Shown one piece after another: positions 32,513-40,034 of a stretch of 45,677 nt of DNA. A program made the translations under genes and the position numbers. Source of the stretch: SIG565 sp045646145 (GTDB lineage: Bacteria; Bacillota; Clostridia; Oscillospirales; Acutalibacteraceae); contig JAZRKE010000009.1 in assembly GCA_045646145.1 (NCBI GenBank), positions 1 to 45,677 on the forward strand, read 5' to 3'. Every line of letters begins with the position of its first letter. Positions within the stretch are counted from its first letter, which is position 1. The notes beneath the pieces are model-generated. The model did not search any database and was not told where the DNA came from. It worked only from the letters and a program-made list of their open reading frames with translations.

Positions 32513-32538
32513 TCCCCACGATGAAGCCCCTCGACTAA
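32513..32538 (+). repeat. att core, junction of elements 2 and 3 (lysS-end copy 3)
   Basis: Encodes PTMKPLD-stop with synonymous changes relative to lysS (AAGCCCCTCGAC for AAACCGTTAGAC). Confidence 0.87.
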
Positions 32539-32583
32539 GAAAAGCCGCTATTTACAAGGGTTTTCGTGGTATGCTTAGCTGAA

Positions 32584-32603
32584 TTTACCCACGATTTACC
32601 CAT
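32584..32603 (+). other. Left arm-type integrase sites, element 3
   Basis: TTTACCCAC (32584-32592) and TTTACCCAT (32595-32603) have an 11-base period, the same pair as at the right end. Confidence 0.7.
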
Positions 32604-32623
32604 TTTTAACAATTAAAGACCGG

Positions 32624-32666
32624 CTATATGACTTTAACCCCGCCTCTGCAAATCGCAAAGGCGGGG
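32624..32666 (+). repeat. 43-bp direct repeat with terminator, copy A
   Basis: It matches 35135-35177 at 42 of 43 bases and contains the terminator stem CCCCGCCT / AGGCGGGG. Both copies are followed by TTTATGGTATAAT, a -10 region (here TATAAT 32691-32696), so each is a terminator-promoter junction in front of a cargo gene. Confidence 0.85.
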
Positions 32667-32718
32667 ATTTCCATTTGTTTTGTTTTATGGTATAATACTG
32701 TCGAATAGGGGTGAAAGT

Positions 32719-33738
32719 ATGAAAAAGTTAGTTATTGTCGGCAATGGATTTGATAAAGCTCACGGACTTCGCACGACTTTTGATGATTTTATTAAATACT
32801 CCACTAACTATGCTGAAAAATATTCAGATTTTAAGAATACAAGTAATTGTTGGTACAGTGTGGAGGATCGGTTCAAAGAGTTGGTATTAGAGAAACTTAG
32901 TGAAATTGGAACGGAAATACAAGTAGATGAAATTGTGGAAGATATAATTGAAACGCACGGTTTAGATGAGCACGGTGAGGTATCTTATTACGATTATAGA
33001 TCCGAGGCATTTAAAGAAGAAATAGAAGTGGTTTCAAAAATCGTTTTATTGTTAGTTAGTTTTGAGGCTGATTTTTTACAGTATCTTCGCGACTTATATT
33101 CTGATGATAAAATTGTTGGCAGATTTCGTCCAATGAAAGCGTTGATGAAAATTTTCGATTCGGCTTCTAGAGTTGTAAACTTCAATTATACAAATGTTAT
33201 AGAGTTGCTTTATAACTTTCATCGTGTAGAGCATATTCATGGAAGTATTAACGATGAAATCGTGATTGGGTGTGATACTTTTGAACGGTTAGATACTACA
33301 GCAGTTCACACAGACTATCCTTCCAGCAATGCAACGGGAAGACCCAAAGATGTGCTTATTGAAAGACAGAAATATTACGAATATGATATGGAGAACAATT
33401 TAGTTGAGAAGGCTGCTATTAAAAGGTTTTTTGATGATGTTGTTAGAAGGACGCAAAACAATGAAGAAGAGTTATATAAATGGCTTAAAATGAAAAGTAA
33501 AGATTTTCTTGAACTTCGCAAGTCTATCATTGAAGATTTGTCAAAAGAAACTTTTGACGAGGTGTATATTATTGGACATTCCTTGGGTCAAGCTGACTGG
33601 GGTGTTCTGAATGCCATTAAAGCTAAAAAAACAGTATGCTTTTTTCATAGCGAAGAGGATTACAACAGAAAATTGCGCTATATAGAAAAGAACGGTTGGA
33701 ATATAACACTAAAACCGGACACAGAGATATTTTGCTAA
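32719..33738 (+). CDS. AbiH-family abortive infection protein
   Basis: The N-terminus KLVIVGNGFDKAHGLRTTFDDF is the AbiH signature, and mid-protein VVNFNYTNVIELLYNFHRVEHIHGSINDEIVIG is the second conserved block. AbiH proteins abort phage infection by an unknown mechanism. The 339-residue length is normal. The ATG at 32719 follows AGGGGTG; an upstream frame has no ribosome site. It is the first gene of a three-gene cluster with a HEPN-like and a DUF6994 protein. Confidence 0.9.
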   Translation: MKKLVIVGNGFDKAHGLRTTFDDFIKYSTNYAEKYSDFKNTSNCWYSVEDRFKELVLEKLSEIGTEIQVDEIVEDIIETHGLDEHGEVSYYDYRSEAFKEEIEVVSKIVLLLVSFEADFLQYLRDLYSDDKIVGRFRPMKALMKIFDSASRVVNFNYTNVIELLYNFHRVEHIHGSINDEIVIGCDTFERLDTTAVHTDYPSSNATGRPKDVLIERQKYYEYDMENNLVEKAAIKRFFDDVVRRTQNNEEELYKWLKMKSKDFLELRKSIIEDLSKETFDEVYIIGHSLGQADWGVLNAIKAKKTVCFFHSEEDYNRKLRYIEKNGWNITLKPDTEIFC

Positions 33739-33781
33739 AAAATGGTTAAGTTAAAATAGTTATCAGATTGGGGTTTTACAA

Positions 33782-34357
33782 ATGAGTTTAAAAGAAATGA
33801 TAGAAGAAGCTAGAAAGGTTGAAACAAGGGAAACGTTCAAAGCGTTTATGAACGATACAAAGTCTAATGAAACGTTAATAATTATACTTAAAGCACATTT
33901 ATACATAGAGCGTCAGCTCATACTTGCCTTAACAGAAACGATTATTGATAATAAGATTCTTGGAGGTACAACTTTTAAGCAGAAACTTGACTTGGCCCAT
34001 TCAATTGGGATAATTGATGATTTGTATGGTGTATTAGGTAAAGTAAATTCCGTAAGAAATTCTTATGCTCACGATATGGACTACAGTTTTGAAGAAAAAG
34101 AGTTTGGAGATTTGCTTTCGACATTATCGAAAGATGACAAAGATATTTATCTCGCAGAATTTGATGAGATGAAAAACACTTTCTACGACGGAACAATCTC
34201 CGAGTTTAATTTCAAACTGCAAATCCTACTTAGCGATATATGGTTTGCGTTAGTCGGCAGTAGATATTTTGCAAAAAGGGCAATAGAATTGAAACTGAAG
34301 GAAAAGGAAATAGAAACTATGACAAAATATGCACCAAAGGAAGAATATGATGATTGA
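33782..34357 (+). CDS. HEPN-like protein downstream of AbiH
   Basis: The 191-residue helical protein has KVNSVRNSYAHDMDY (about residues 89-103), where R-N-S-Y-A-H fits the R-x4-H motif of HEPN ribonucleases or MltR/DUF4145-type relatives. A basic helix ends it (KLKEKEIETMTKYAPK). Its end overlaps the DUF6994 gene by 11 bases and it follows AbiH by 43 bases, so the three are probably one unit. RNA cleavage is inferred from the motif only. Confidence 0.72.
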   Translation: MSLKEMIEEARKVETRETFKAFMNDTKSNETLIIILKAHLYIERQLILALTETIIDNKILGGTTFKQKLDLAHSIGIIDDLYGVLGKVNSVRNSYAHDMDYSFEEKEFGDLLSTLSKDDKDIYLAEFDEMKNTFYDGTISEFNFKLQILLSDIWFALVGSRYFAKRAIELKLKEKEIETMTKYAPKEEYDD

Positions 34358-35087
34358 TGTTAATTTTGATTTTACAACTGATACGCCCGGATATTGGGAA
34401 AATTTTTGGAAAGACGAATGTGGAATTGGCGGCGGAGCTAACGATCCAGATGCTTCAAGCAAAACCCTGCAATCATATCATAGCTTATTGTGGAGCAAGC
34501 AACTTCCAAATGGTCAGTATATGAAATTGTCCAAAGGAAATGGATACAACTATTTAACGTGGGATAGATTTCGTTTCGGAAGCGATTCAATTTTGGCAAG
34601 TTTTAGATATGTAAAATATCGTCGTATGCTCGATGAAGTAAGAAAAGCTATCCCCAATTATAAAATCCTTATTGAAAATTTTCTCAGAAGTAGTTATACA
34701 ATCGGTGGGTCAATTATTTTTCCAAAAGGGGATAGTATAAACAGAGCCAGAGGTTGCAATCCATTAATTAAAGATAGATGGGATTTAACACTTGAGTGTA
34801 TTAGAAGATATTACAACAACGAAAAAAGTCCGCTATATGATGTTTTGTTAAAAAACAAGGATTTCTTTGACTTGTTTGTTGATTTTAAAGGATATGTAGA
34901 TTTTTTCTTTTTGCAAGATTGTGTGACATCCGATTATAATGCAGTCATCAAGTGGATTGATAATGATAATTTTATGGAAAATCCCTTACCCAAAAGTGTG
35001 GATGATTATATTTTATGGATAAACAAGCAATTAGATTTTCTAAAAAAACGTAACAAAAGAATTGAAAACAGTTTAATTGCAAAATAG
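34347..35087 (+). CDS. DUF6994-like protein
   Basis: The 246-residue protein begins MMIDVNFDFTTDTPGYWENFW and carries GGGANDPDASSKTLQSYHSLLWSKQLPNGQYMKL and FRFGSDSILASFRY, the pattern of the DUF6994 family (function unknown, frequent near defence-like genes). The start is set at ATG 34347, overlapping the HEPN-like gene; ATG 34350 is equally possible. It has no membrane segment. Together with AbiH and the HEPN-like gene it is enclosed by the two 43-bp repeats. Confidence 0.7.
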   Translation: MMIDVNFDFTTDTPGYWENFWKDECGIGGGANDPDASSKTLQSYHSLLWSKQLPNGQYMKLSKGNGYNYLTWDRFRFGSDSILASFRYVKYRRMLDEVRKAIPNYKILIENFLRSSYTIGGSIIFPKGDSINRARGCNPLIKDRWDLTLECIRRYYNNEKSPLYDVLLKNKDFFDLFVDFKGYVDFFFLQDCVTSDYNAVIKWIDNDNFMENPLPKSVDDYILWINKQLDFLKKRNKRIENSLIAK

Positions 35088-35134
35088 AACTTACAATTAG
35101 CACTAATGCCACTATTTCGGACAAAAGAGTCCGT

Positions 35135-35177
35135 CTATATGACTTCAACCCCGCCTCTGCAAATCGCAAAGGCGGGG
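35135..35177 (+). repeat. 43-bp direct repeat with terminator, copy B
   Basis: The second copy of the unit at 32624-32666. It ends the AbiH cluster and precedes a TATAAT (35231-35236) that should serve the next gene. Confidence 0.85.
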
Positions 35178-35272
35178 CACTTTTATGTTCAGTTTTATCG
35201 AAAACACTGGAGAATACAATAGATTTATGGTATAATCAATTGGTAAAGTTACATAAAGGCGGGTGAACTGAA

Positions 35273-36520
35273 TTGAATAAAGAACTTATATTAAAACAAA
35301 TAATAGATTATTATCTCAATTCTAACGATTTTAATGGTTTACCAATCTATGAAATGGACGAATATTACCCCGATCAACTTATTGAGTTGATAAATGATGG
35401 AATGATAGAAGTCCTGTCTGAACAAGAAATTTTGAATCCCCATATTAAAGGATTTGATTTATCAAAATTACCTAAGGAAACTCAAATACAAAGGGTGCTG
35501 GAGAAAGGTAACCATACTTGTTTTTATCCAACGAAAAATGCCTTAGTGGATGTTCTTCCTGATTACCAAAAGCCCTATAGAGCATTATTGGAAAAGGGGA
35601 CGCATCAGTTTCAACTCATCTTTTTTAATATTGAAATTTTGCAAATTTATATCAACAATCCGAAATATTGTTTTGCTGATTTTGGTTATTCTGGGTATAT
35701 AGATTTAAAACCCGAGTATTGTCAAGACGAAAGTTTATATGCGGAATATATAAAACGTTACGGAATGGCGTATGAGCGCGATAACCCTAAAATCAATCGT
35801 GCTGTTGCGGTCTTCGTGAGGGATTTGTCAAGATTATCGTCCAACACTCAAATGCGATGGAAAAGTTATGAATTGCCTAATCAAAACGAATATGTTGTCG
35901 AAGCTGGTTTTTATAAGAATGAGATATTGGGCGAATTTGTTGACAAGTATTGGATTATGGATGCTATCTTAGATGAGATGTGCGTTATAAACGAATTGTG
36001 TACAGCAATTGGTTTGCCAAATTTATTTCGACACACCTACGGTTCTCATTATACTGATAGACCTGAAGGTTATTCTACGCTACTTCTCCCCACACAACGA
36101 AATTATTATGATTTTGTATTGGTTTTGGAAAAATTGTTGGTTCATAATATTAATATCAAAACTTTCTTAGTAGATTGCGATGTTATAAAAGCAGTTGAAC
36201 GCAAGGACGACGATGAAAAAGATAAAGGAAGTTTGGTATTATTGAAAGAATGGTTACAGAAGAACGTTCGAGCCAATTACGATATGGAACAAGTTATAAT
36301 AAAGCCACTAAAAGATATTAGGAAAATCAGACAAGTCCCTGCGCATGAATTGTTTAATAATGAGTTTAATACTGATTTATATGAAAAGCAAAAAGAACTT
36401 GTTGAAACGTTATACGAAACTATTTATGCTTTAAGAAGATTATTTATGGGACATCCAGCGACGAAAGACGTTGAGATTCCTGAACATTTATTAGATCGGA
36501 AAAATATTGTTTTTTATTAA
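35273..36520 (+). CDS. Unknown protein with HEPN-like R-x4-H motif (415 aa)
   Basis: It starts with TTG after AAAGGCGGGTGA. The N-terminal 250 residues are alpha/beta without a known motif. The C-terminal helical part has KDIRKIRQVPAHELFNNEF (about residues 342-360), where R-Q-V-P-A-H fits R-x4-H of HEPN domains, followed by two long helices (LYEKQKELVETLYETIYALRRLF). It is a single-gene cassette behind repeat B. Likely another defence gene with RNase activity, by inference. No family name is claimed. Confidence 0.65.
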   Translation: MNKELILKQIIDYYLNSNDFNGLPIYEMDEYYPDQLIELINDGMIEVLSEQEILNPHIKGFDLSKLPKETQIQRVLEKGNHTCFYPTKNALVDVLPDYQKPYRALLEKGTHQFQLIFFNIEILQIYINNPKYCFADFGYSGYIDLKPEYCQDESLYAEYIKRYGMAYERDNPKINRAVAVFVRDLSRLSSNTQMRWKSYELPNQNEYVVEAGFYKNEILGEFVDKYWIMDAILDEMCVINELCTAIGLPNLFRHTYGSHYTDRPEGYSTLLLPTQRNYYDFVLVLEKLLVHNINIKTFLVDCDVIKAVERKDDDEKDKGSLVLLKEWLQKNVRANYDMEQVIIKPLKDIRKIRQVPAHELFNNEFNTDLYEKQKELVETLYETIYALRRLFMGHPATKDVEIPEHLLDRKNIVFY

Positions 36521-36529
36521 TGACATAAG

Positions 36530-36565
36530 TAAAGCAGAGTTCAAACAACAATGAACTCTGCTTTA
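36530..36565. terminator. Bidirectional terminator
   Basis: A 13-bp perfect stem, TAAAGCAGAGTTC / GAACTCTGCTTTA, with a 10-base loop lies between convergent genes. Confidence 0.85.
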
Positions 36566-36811
36566 CTCATTTTCGTATTCTAATAAATCACCAACTGTGC
36601 AGTTTAAGACATAACAAGCCTTTGCCAAAAAATCCAAATCCACGCGTTCAACATTGTCAGCCTTGTAATATCTGTCAACCACTTCGTATTTTACACCGGT
36701 AAGGCTGCGCATTTTGTTTCTTGTTATGCCTTTTTCATCCATCAACTTGGAGAGCTTTATTTTAATTTTTCCGTATTGTTTAATATCAATAATACTATTT
36801 ACTTCATTCAT
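36563..36811 (-). CDS. XRE-family regulator (HTH_26 type)
   Basis: The 82 residues (KIKIKLSKLMDEKGITRNKMRSLTGVKYEVVDRYYKADNVERVDLDFLAKACYVLNCTVGDLLEYE) form a Cro/C1-type DNA-binding domain typical of small repressors. It is divergent from the DUF4236 gene, and the gap has GGTTAACC / GGTTACC / GGGTAA sites, so it probably represses both directions. Confidence 0.8.
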   Translation of the reverse strand: MNEVNSIIDIKQYGKIKIKLSKLMDEKGITRNKMRSLTGVKYEVVDRYYKADNVERVDLDFLAKACYVLNCTVGDLLEYENE

Positions 36812-36834
36812 GGTAATCCCTCCAATATTATTTT

Positions 36835-36905
36835 ATCAAAGGGTTAACCTCTTGACATTTCCCTTTTTATAGGTTACCATATATAGGGTAAATTATACAT
36901 TGTAC
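36835..36905. promoter_or_regulatory. Operator-like region between XRE and DUF4236 genes
   Basis: Contains GGGTTAACC, TTGACA (about 36854-36859), AGGTTACC and AGGGTAAA within 60 bases. The repeated GGTTA(A)CC half-sites around the promoter fit XRE-repressor operators. Confidence 0.5.
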
Positions 36906-36958
36906 GATAGTACAGGATTTTTATAGTTTCAGTATGAAAAGACTAAGGAGAAATTAGA

Positions 36959-37990
36959 ATGGGTTTTCGTTTTAGGAAAAGTATCAATTTAGGTGGCGGT
37001 TTCAAAATCAATTTAAGTAAACACGGTGTTGGTTACAGTTGGGGAACAAAAGGATTTCGCTATACTCGCAAGAGCACAGGCGGATCTCGAACAACAGCTT
37101 CCATTTATGGAACTGGATTGTCGTGGGTAAGTGAAACCGGGGGCAAGAAAAGAAAGACATCCTCTGGTGGCGGCTCTACAAATTCATATACCCCACCCGC
37201 ACAGCAACACCAAGCTCCGTCCGCACAAACATATGACACTCAGAATATCGAAAACAATGTTGCGACAGCAATGGTGTCCGAAGGATTAGAGGACATGCTT
37301 GCAATGGCGACAAAAGTCTTAAAAACTTATAAACTTATATGGATCGGTTTCTGGGTTTCTTTGATCTTTGGGTGTGGATTTCAATTGTTGTGGCTCGTTT
37401 CTGCTGCATTGTTGATATATGCTTTTTATTATAAAAAGAACAATGCTATCAACTTGGAATACACCATTGACGAAGAAATGAGAACTGCTATTGCTGATCG
37501 TATGAGTCCGCTAATAAAAATCACACAATGCAAAAAGGTTTGGAGAGTTACCCAAACAAGCAAAGTAGTGGATAAAAAATACTCCAGTGGCGCAGGCAAC
37601 CTTATTAAAAGAACCGAATGCAAAACATCTACAAAAGCCACCTTCCCATTTGTTACAACTGAGCAAATTGCATCTTTTAAGGCGGATAAAGAGACCTTGC
37701 TTTTCTTGCGGGACAAATTGCTTATTATACAAGGCAGTAAGATCGGTGCTCTTAATTATGAAGATGTAAAATTCTCGGTGTCAGCAACTCGTTTTATCGA
37801 AACTGAGGGTGTACCGAGTGACGCCACGGTTGTTGGACAAACATGGGAATATGTAAACAAATCCGGTGGTCCTGATAAGAGATTCCAAAATAATCGGCAA
37901 TTGCCCATTTGCCAATATGGTGAAATGGAACTCAAATCAGACACAGGCCTTAATACCGTACTTATGTTTTCAAGTATTAATATTCAGTAA
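36959..37990 (+). CDS. DUF4236 membrane protein
   Basis: The N-terminal DUF4236 domain (GFRFRKSINLGGGFKINLSKHGVGYSWGTKGFRYTRKSTGG, residues 2-42) is followed by a low-complexity linker. Two adjacent hydrophobic helices (LIWIGFWVSLIFGCGFQLLWLVSAALLIYAFYY, about residues 123-155) come next, then a C-terminal soluble domain of about 190 residues. An AAGGAG site precedes the ATG. It is probably membrane-bound with both domains cytoplasmic. It pairs with the CFI-box gene 59 bases downstream and the divergent XRE gene. Function unknown. Confidence 0.85.
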   Translation: MGFRFRKSINLGGGFKINLSKHGVGYSWGTKGFRYTRKSTGGSRTTASIYGTGLSWVSETGGKKRKTSSGGGSTNSYTPPAQQHQAPSAQTYDTQNIENNVATAMVSEGLEDMLAMATKVLKTYKLIWIGFWVSLIFGCGFQLLWLVSAALLIYAFYYKKNNAINLEYTIDEEMRTAIADRMSPLIKITQCKKVWRVTQTSKVVDKKYSSGAGNLIKRTECKTSTKATFPFVTTEQIASFKADKETLLFLRDKLLIIQGSKIGALNYEDVKFSVSATRFIETEGVPSDATVVGQTWEYVNKSGGPDKRFQNNRQLPICQYGEMELKSDTGLNTVLMFSSINIQ

Positions 37991-38049
37991 AAGAATATAC
38001 AGTGATGATGTCACTTGTAATATTGATCCAAATTTAGGAGGTTAAAAAT

Positions 38050-38424
38050 ATGGCAAGATACAAAAGCTGGAGTGCTAACCCAGTAGGAGATTATTCAAAA
38101 CGTTTAGCAAAAAAGAGAAGTAAAAACTCTGTGTTCGGAAGTAAAAAACGCAAAAAAAGCGGCTGTTATGTTGCGACGTGCGTATATGGCTCTTATGATT
38201 GCCCCGAAGTATGGGTGTTAAGAAGATTCCGTGATAACAAATTAGAAAATAGCGTTTTAGGAAGAACCTTTATCACAGTCTATTACACGGTTAGTCCTCT
38301 CTTGGTAAAATGTTTTGGAAATACAGCCTTTTTCAAGAAAGGTTGTAAAAATGTTTTAAATAGCCTCATTTCCAAATTGCGGAGTAAAGGATATGAAGAT
38401 ACTCCTTATAATGACTTGTATTAA
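38050..38424 (+). CDS. CFI-box-CTERM protein
   Basis: The 124-residue protein has a Lys/Ser-rich N-terminus and the CFI-box pattern CYVATCVYGSYDCPEVWVLRRFRDNKL, then GRTFITVYYTVSPLLVKCFG. The box is normally a C-terminal module; here it is most of the protein. An AGGAGG ribosome site precedes the ATG. It probably associates with membrane or a Cys-based partner. It forms a two-gene unit with DUF4236 and ends in a strong terminator. Confidence 0.8.
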   Translation: MARYKSWSANPVGDYSKRLAKKRSKNSVFGSKKRKKSGCYVATCVYGSYDCPEVWVLRRFRDNKLENSVLGRTFITVYYTVSPLLVKCFGNTAFFKKGCKNVLNSLISKLRSKGYEDTPYNDLY

Positions 38425-38437
38425 TAATTAGACTTTG

Positions 38438-38473
38438 ACACCTTGCAAGATTAAGACTTGCAAGGTGTTTTTT
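38438..38473 (+). terminator. Terminator after the CFI-box gene
   Basis: A 12-bp perfect stem, ACACCTTGCAAG / CTTGCAAGGTGT, with six Ts. Confidence 0.9.
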
Positions 38474-38487
38474 GATTTATGGTGCTG

Positions 38488-38516
38488 TTGACATATACAT
38501 TTCTTTTTGTTATAAT
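38488..38516 (+). promoter_or_regulatory. Perfect-consensus promoter with no adjacent gene
   Basis: TTGACA (38488-38493), 17 bp and TATAAT (38511-38516). It points into about 360 bases without a plus-strand gene, then the leader region of the transfer operon. Confidence 0.85.
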
Positions 38517-38673
38517 AAAATTAACCTGAGAGATTAGGTGCAGTTTCAGAGCTTGGTCTTGAACCGAGGACAGTTTATCAGAGTTTTCACAGTTTCCGAG
38601 CTTTTGAGGCAATGGTTTGATTTTTGTGCGCCGCTCTTTTGAGCACCGTGGCTTGTCCACATTGCACACGTTG

Positions 38674-38871
38674 TTAGGTTTGAACGTTTGCCCGCAAGGC
38701 GATAATTAGGTCTGAATCTTTGTTAAGAATGAAATCCAAACCTTCGATATTTTCGGAGGCATTAACTTGCCGCCCAAAACGGCACAAAACCACTTGAGGA
38801 TCTTTGGGGAAAGGGGTAATTATGCCATCTTCTCCCCGTGATGCGAAGGCTTCATAGCGTTTTATACGCAT
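38674..38871 (-). CDS. Doubtful small minus-strand gene (65 aa)
   Basis: The frame from ATG 38871 (MRIKRYEAFASRGEDG, then DPQVVLCRFGRQVN and FILNKDSDLIIALRANVQT) has protein-like composition and no rare-codon oddity. No clear ribosome site is present, the frame runs against the consensus promoter, and the region may instead be an oriT or a non-coding RNA. The gap 38521-38940 is otherwise unassigned. Confidence 0.3.
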   Translation of the reverse strand: MRIKRYEAFASRGEDGIITPFPKDPQVVLCRFGRQVNASENIEGLDFILNKDSDLIIALRANVQT

Positions 38872-38878
38872 AATCCGA

Positions 38879-38904
38879 GGAGTACAGCTGTTCAGCCGTA
38901 CTCC
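38879..38904. other. Hairpin in the intergenic region of element 3
   Basis: GGAGTAC-a-GCTG-tt-CAGC-c-GTACTCC is an almost perfect 11-bp stem with one mismatch and a 2-base loop, followed by TTTAAT. It could be a weak terminator of the RNA from the 38488 promoter or an oriT hairpin. Confidence 0.55.
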
Positions 38905-38939
38905 TTTAATCTTAGAATGAAAAACCAAAATCTGCTCTT

Positions 38940-39075
38940 GTGTGTCGGAGGCGGAAAGCCCGTTTATACACTTTTTGCCTACGATGAAAGGAGGTGGTGC
39001 TATGGTATGTACTTTTCTCTTTTATACCCATAGCGTTCTTGTAAATCTTGAATTTTCCACCGCCTCCGTACACAC
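38940..39075 (+). promoter_or_regulatory. Leader attenuator enclosing a short peptide gene
   Basis: GTGTGTC-GGAGGCGG (38940-38954) pairs with CCGCCTCC-G-t-ACACAC (39060-39075) to close a domain of about 135 bases with one bulge. Inside, GCTATGG around the leader ATG can pair with CCATAGC (about 39029-39035). The right arm of the outer stem lies within leader codons 20-25, so ribosome position would decide the fold. Confidence 0.65.
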
Positions 39076-39088
39076 GCTGAGCAGATAA
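39002..39088 (+). CDS. Leader peptide (28 aa)
   Basis: An ATG with an ideal AAAGGAGG ribosome site 7 bases upstream encodes MVCTFLFYTHSVLVNLEFST and eight more residues. It is too short for an enzyme and lies in the paired leader region, 21 bases before the HTH gene. Such peptides couple ribosome stalling to expression of the downstream operon. Confidence 0.65.
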   Translation: MVCTFLFYTHSVLVNLEFSTASVHTLSR

Positions 39089-39109
39089 TACAGTCTTGGG
39101 GTTGTCTGT

Positions 39110-39487
39110 TTGACAAATACCCCTAATCAAAATAAATATAAAGAAATCAAAACCTTTTCGGGTGCTGTCAATCAGTATCTGAAACAGAAGAAAATGACAC
39201 AGGCTGACCTTGTCAGCAAAAGCCGATTGCCAAGGACTACTATAAGCCGCATTTGCCGTGACAGCAACGATAAAGGTAGTTGCTATCAGCCGACAGATCG
39301 GGTCGTGATGAGCGTATGCGTGGCTTTAGAGTTAAATCAAGAGCAAACCAGGGAGATGTTCATTCTCGCATTTCCTTATTTGCCTTACTGGGATGAAATC
39401 ATCAACAAAAGAATGAATCTTGATCAAGCAAACGATTATCTTTACGATCAGGGATTGCCTTTGCTTGGTTACATAACCGAAGAATAA
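39110..39487 (+). CDS. HTH regulator of the element 3 transfer operon
   Basis: The 125-residue protein has a Cro/C1 helix-turn-helix (AVNQYLKQKKMTQADLVSKSRLPRTTISRICRD, about residues 18-50) and a helical C-terminal part (FILAFPYLPYWDEIINKRMNLDQANDYLYDQGL). It begins with TTG at 39110, with no good ribosome site. It may be translated by coupling to the leader peptide. It ends in its own terminator. It probably controls the Rep-FtsK-Xis-Int run. Confidence 0.75.
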   Translation: MTNTPNQNKYKEIKTFSGAVNQYLKQKKMTQADLVSKSRLPRTTISRICRDSNDKGSCYQPTDRVVMSVCVALELNQEQTREMFILAFPYLPYWDEIINKRMNLDQANDYLYDQGLPLLGYITEE

Positions 39488-39493
39488 ACACGG

Positions 39494-39525
39494 TGCCGCC
39501 TTGTATTTACAGGGCGGCATTTTGT
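39494..39525 (+). terminator. Terminator after the HTH gene
   Basis: TGCCGCC / GGCGGCA with an inner TGT / ACA pair, then TTTTGTGTTT. Confidence 0.75.
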
Positions 39526-39626
39526 GTTTCGCCGGGGAAGCAATTTTTAGATTTTTCTCTGTTAGAATGTAGACAAGGACGAAGTTGCAACAAAAGCCTT
39601 AATAAATCTACAAGGAGAAATCATTT

Positions 39627-39947
39627 ATGAAAATTACAGATTTAATCATTGATCCCAAAAGCCTCGGCAACAAGTTGTGGCTGGTAGAGGTTACTCCGGC
39701 ATACGAGTATGGCAAGGACGGACGGCGTACCGATACGATCACCGGTTATCGCTATTCCGTCGCCCTGCCCGAAAAGGGACTGGACAAAATCTCTGTACGC
39801 ATTGACGGCAAGCCGCTGATGGAAACACCGGACGGCTATGCAGAGGTGCGTTTCGACAACCTTGAACTGTTTGTCTATTGGTCGCGTGGAGACTACGCCA
39901 TCGGTGCAAAAGCAACCGGCATCCATTTGGTGAACACAAAGGCTTAA
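39627..39947 (+). CDS. Small conserved mobile-element protein (106 aa)
   Basis: A beta-rich protein (LWLVEVTPAYEYGKDGRRTDTITGYRYSVALPEKGLDKISVRIDG) with a strong AAGGAG site. Its size and place directly before the origin and Rep gene resemble the small DUF961/YdcP-like accessory proteins of Tn916-type elements, but the sequence is not clearly that family. It may be a single-strand DNA-binding or Rep-accessory protein. GC content here is higher than in the cargo half. Confidence 0.7.
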   Translation: MKITDLIIDPKSLGNKLWLVEVTPAYEYGKDGRRTDTITGYRYSVALPEKGLDKISVRIDGKPLMETPDGYAEVRFDNLELFVYWSRGDYAIGAKATGIHLVNTKA

Positions 39948-39951
39948 TGTC

Positions 39952-40034
39952 GGGGCGGCGTTGCAAAGCCGGAGGGGTATCAAATATTTTTCCTTAAAGA
40001 AAAATATTCCCCGGCGGCAGCGCAGCGCCGCCCC
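39952..40034. other. Large nested palindrome beside the origin
   Basis: GGGGCGGCG (39952-39960) pairs with CGCCGCCCC (40026-40034). Inside, AATATTTTTC (39983-39992) pairs with GAAAAATATT (39999-40008). The right flank contains CGGCGGCAGCGCAGCG, reminiscent of the hexamer repeats next to circovirus origins. It may bind Rep or end the upstream transcript. Confidence 0.6.

Larger units (their letters stand above)
17774..32538 (-). mobile_element. Element 2: integrative element with gene II/X-type Rep and defence-like cargo
   Basis: Bounded by lysS-end copies 17747-17773 and 32513-32538. TTTACCCA and GTTATGAGAAC motifs are present inside both ends. Its int/xis module is at the left end on the minus strand, opposite to elements 1 and 3. 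It carries a rolling-circle-type Rep, an HTH + GmrSD-like operon, MazF, a resolvase cluster and a DUF4143 ATPase. About ten copies of a 70-bp repeat lie in its intergenic regions. No relaxase of a known Mob family was seen, so Rep may double as one or the element may be only integrative. Confidence 0.82.

Noticed and set aside
38912..39130. Minus-strand frame of 72 residues across the leader region
   Set aside because: It runs antisense through the paired leader and the leader peptide; composition is not protein-like and it has no ribosome site.
39952..40034. Rho-independent terminator as the only role of the GC-rich palindrome
   Set aside because: There is no T-run after the right arm, and it directly abuts the TAGTATTAC hairpin, so an origin-associated role is at least as likely.
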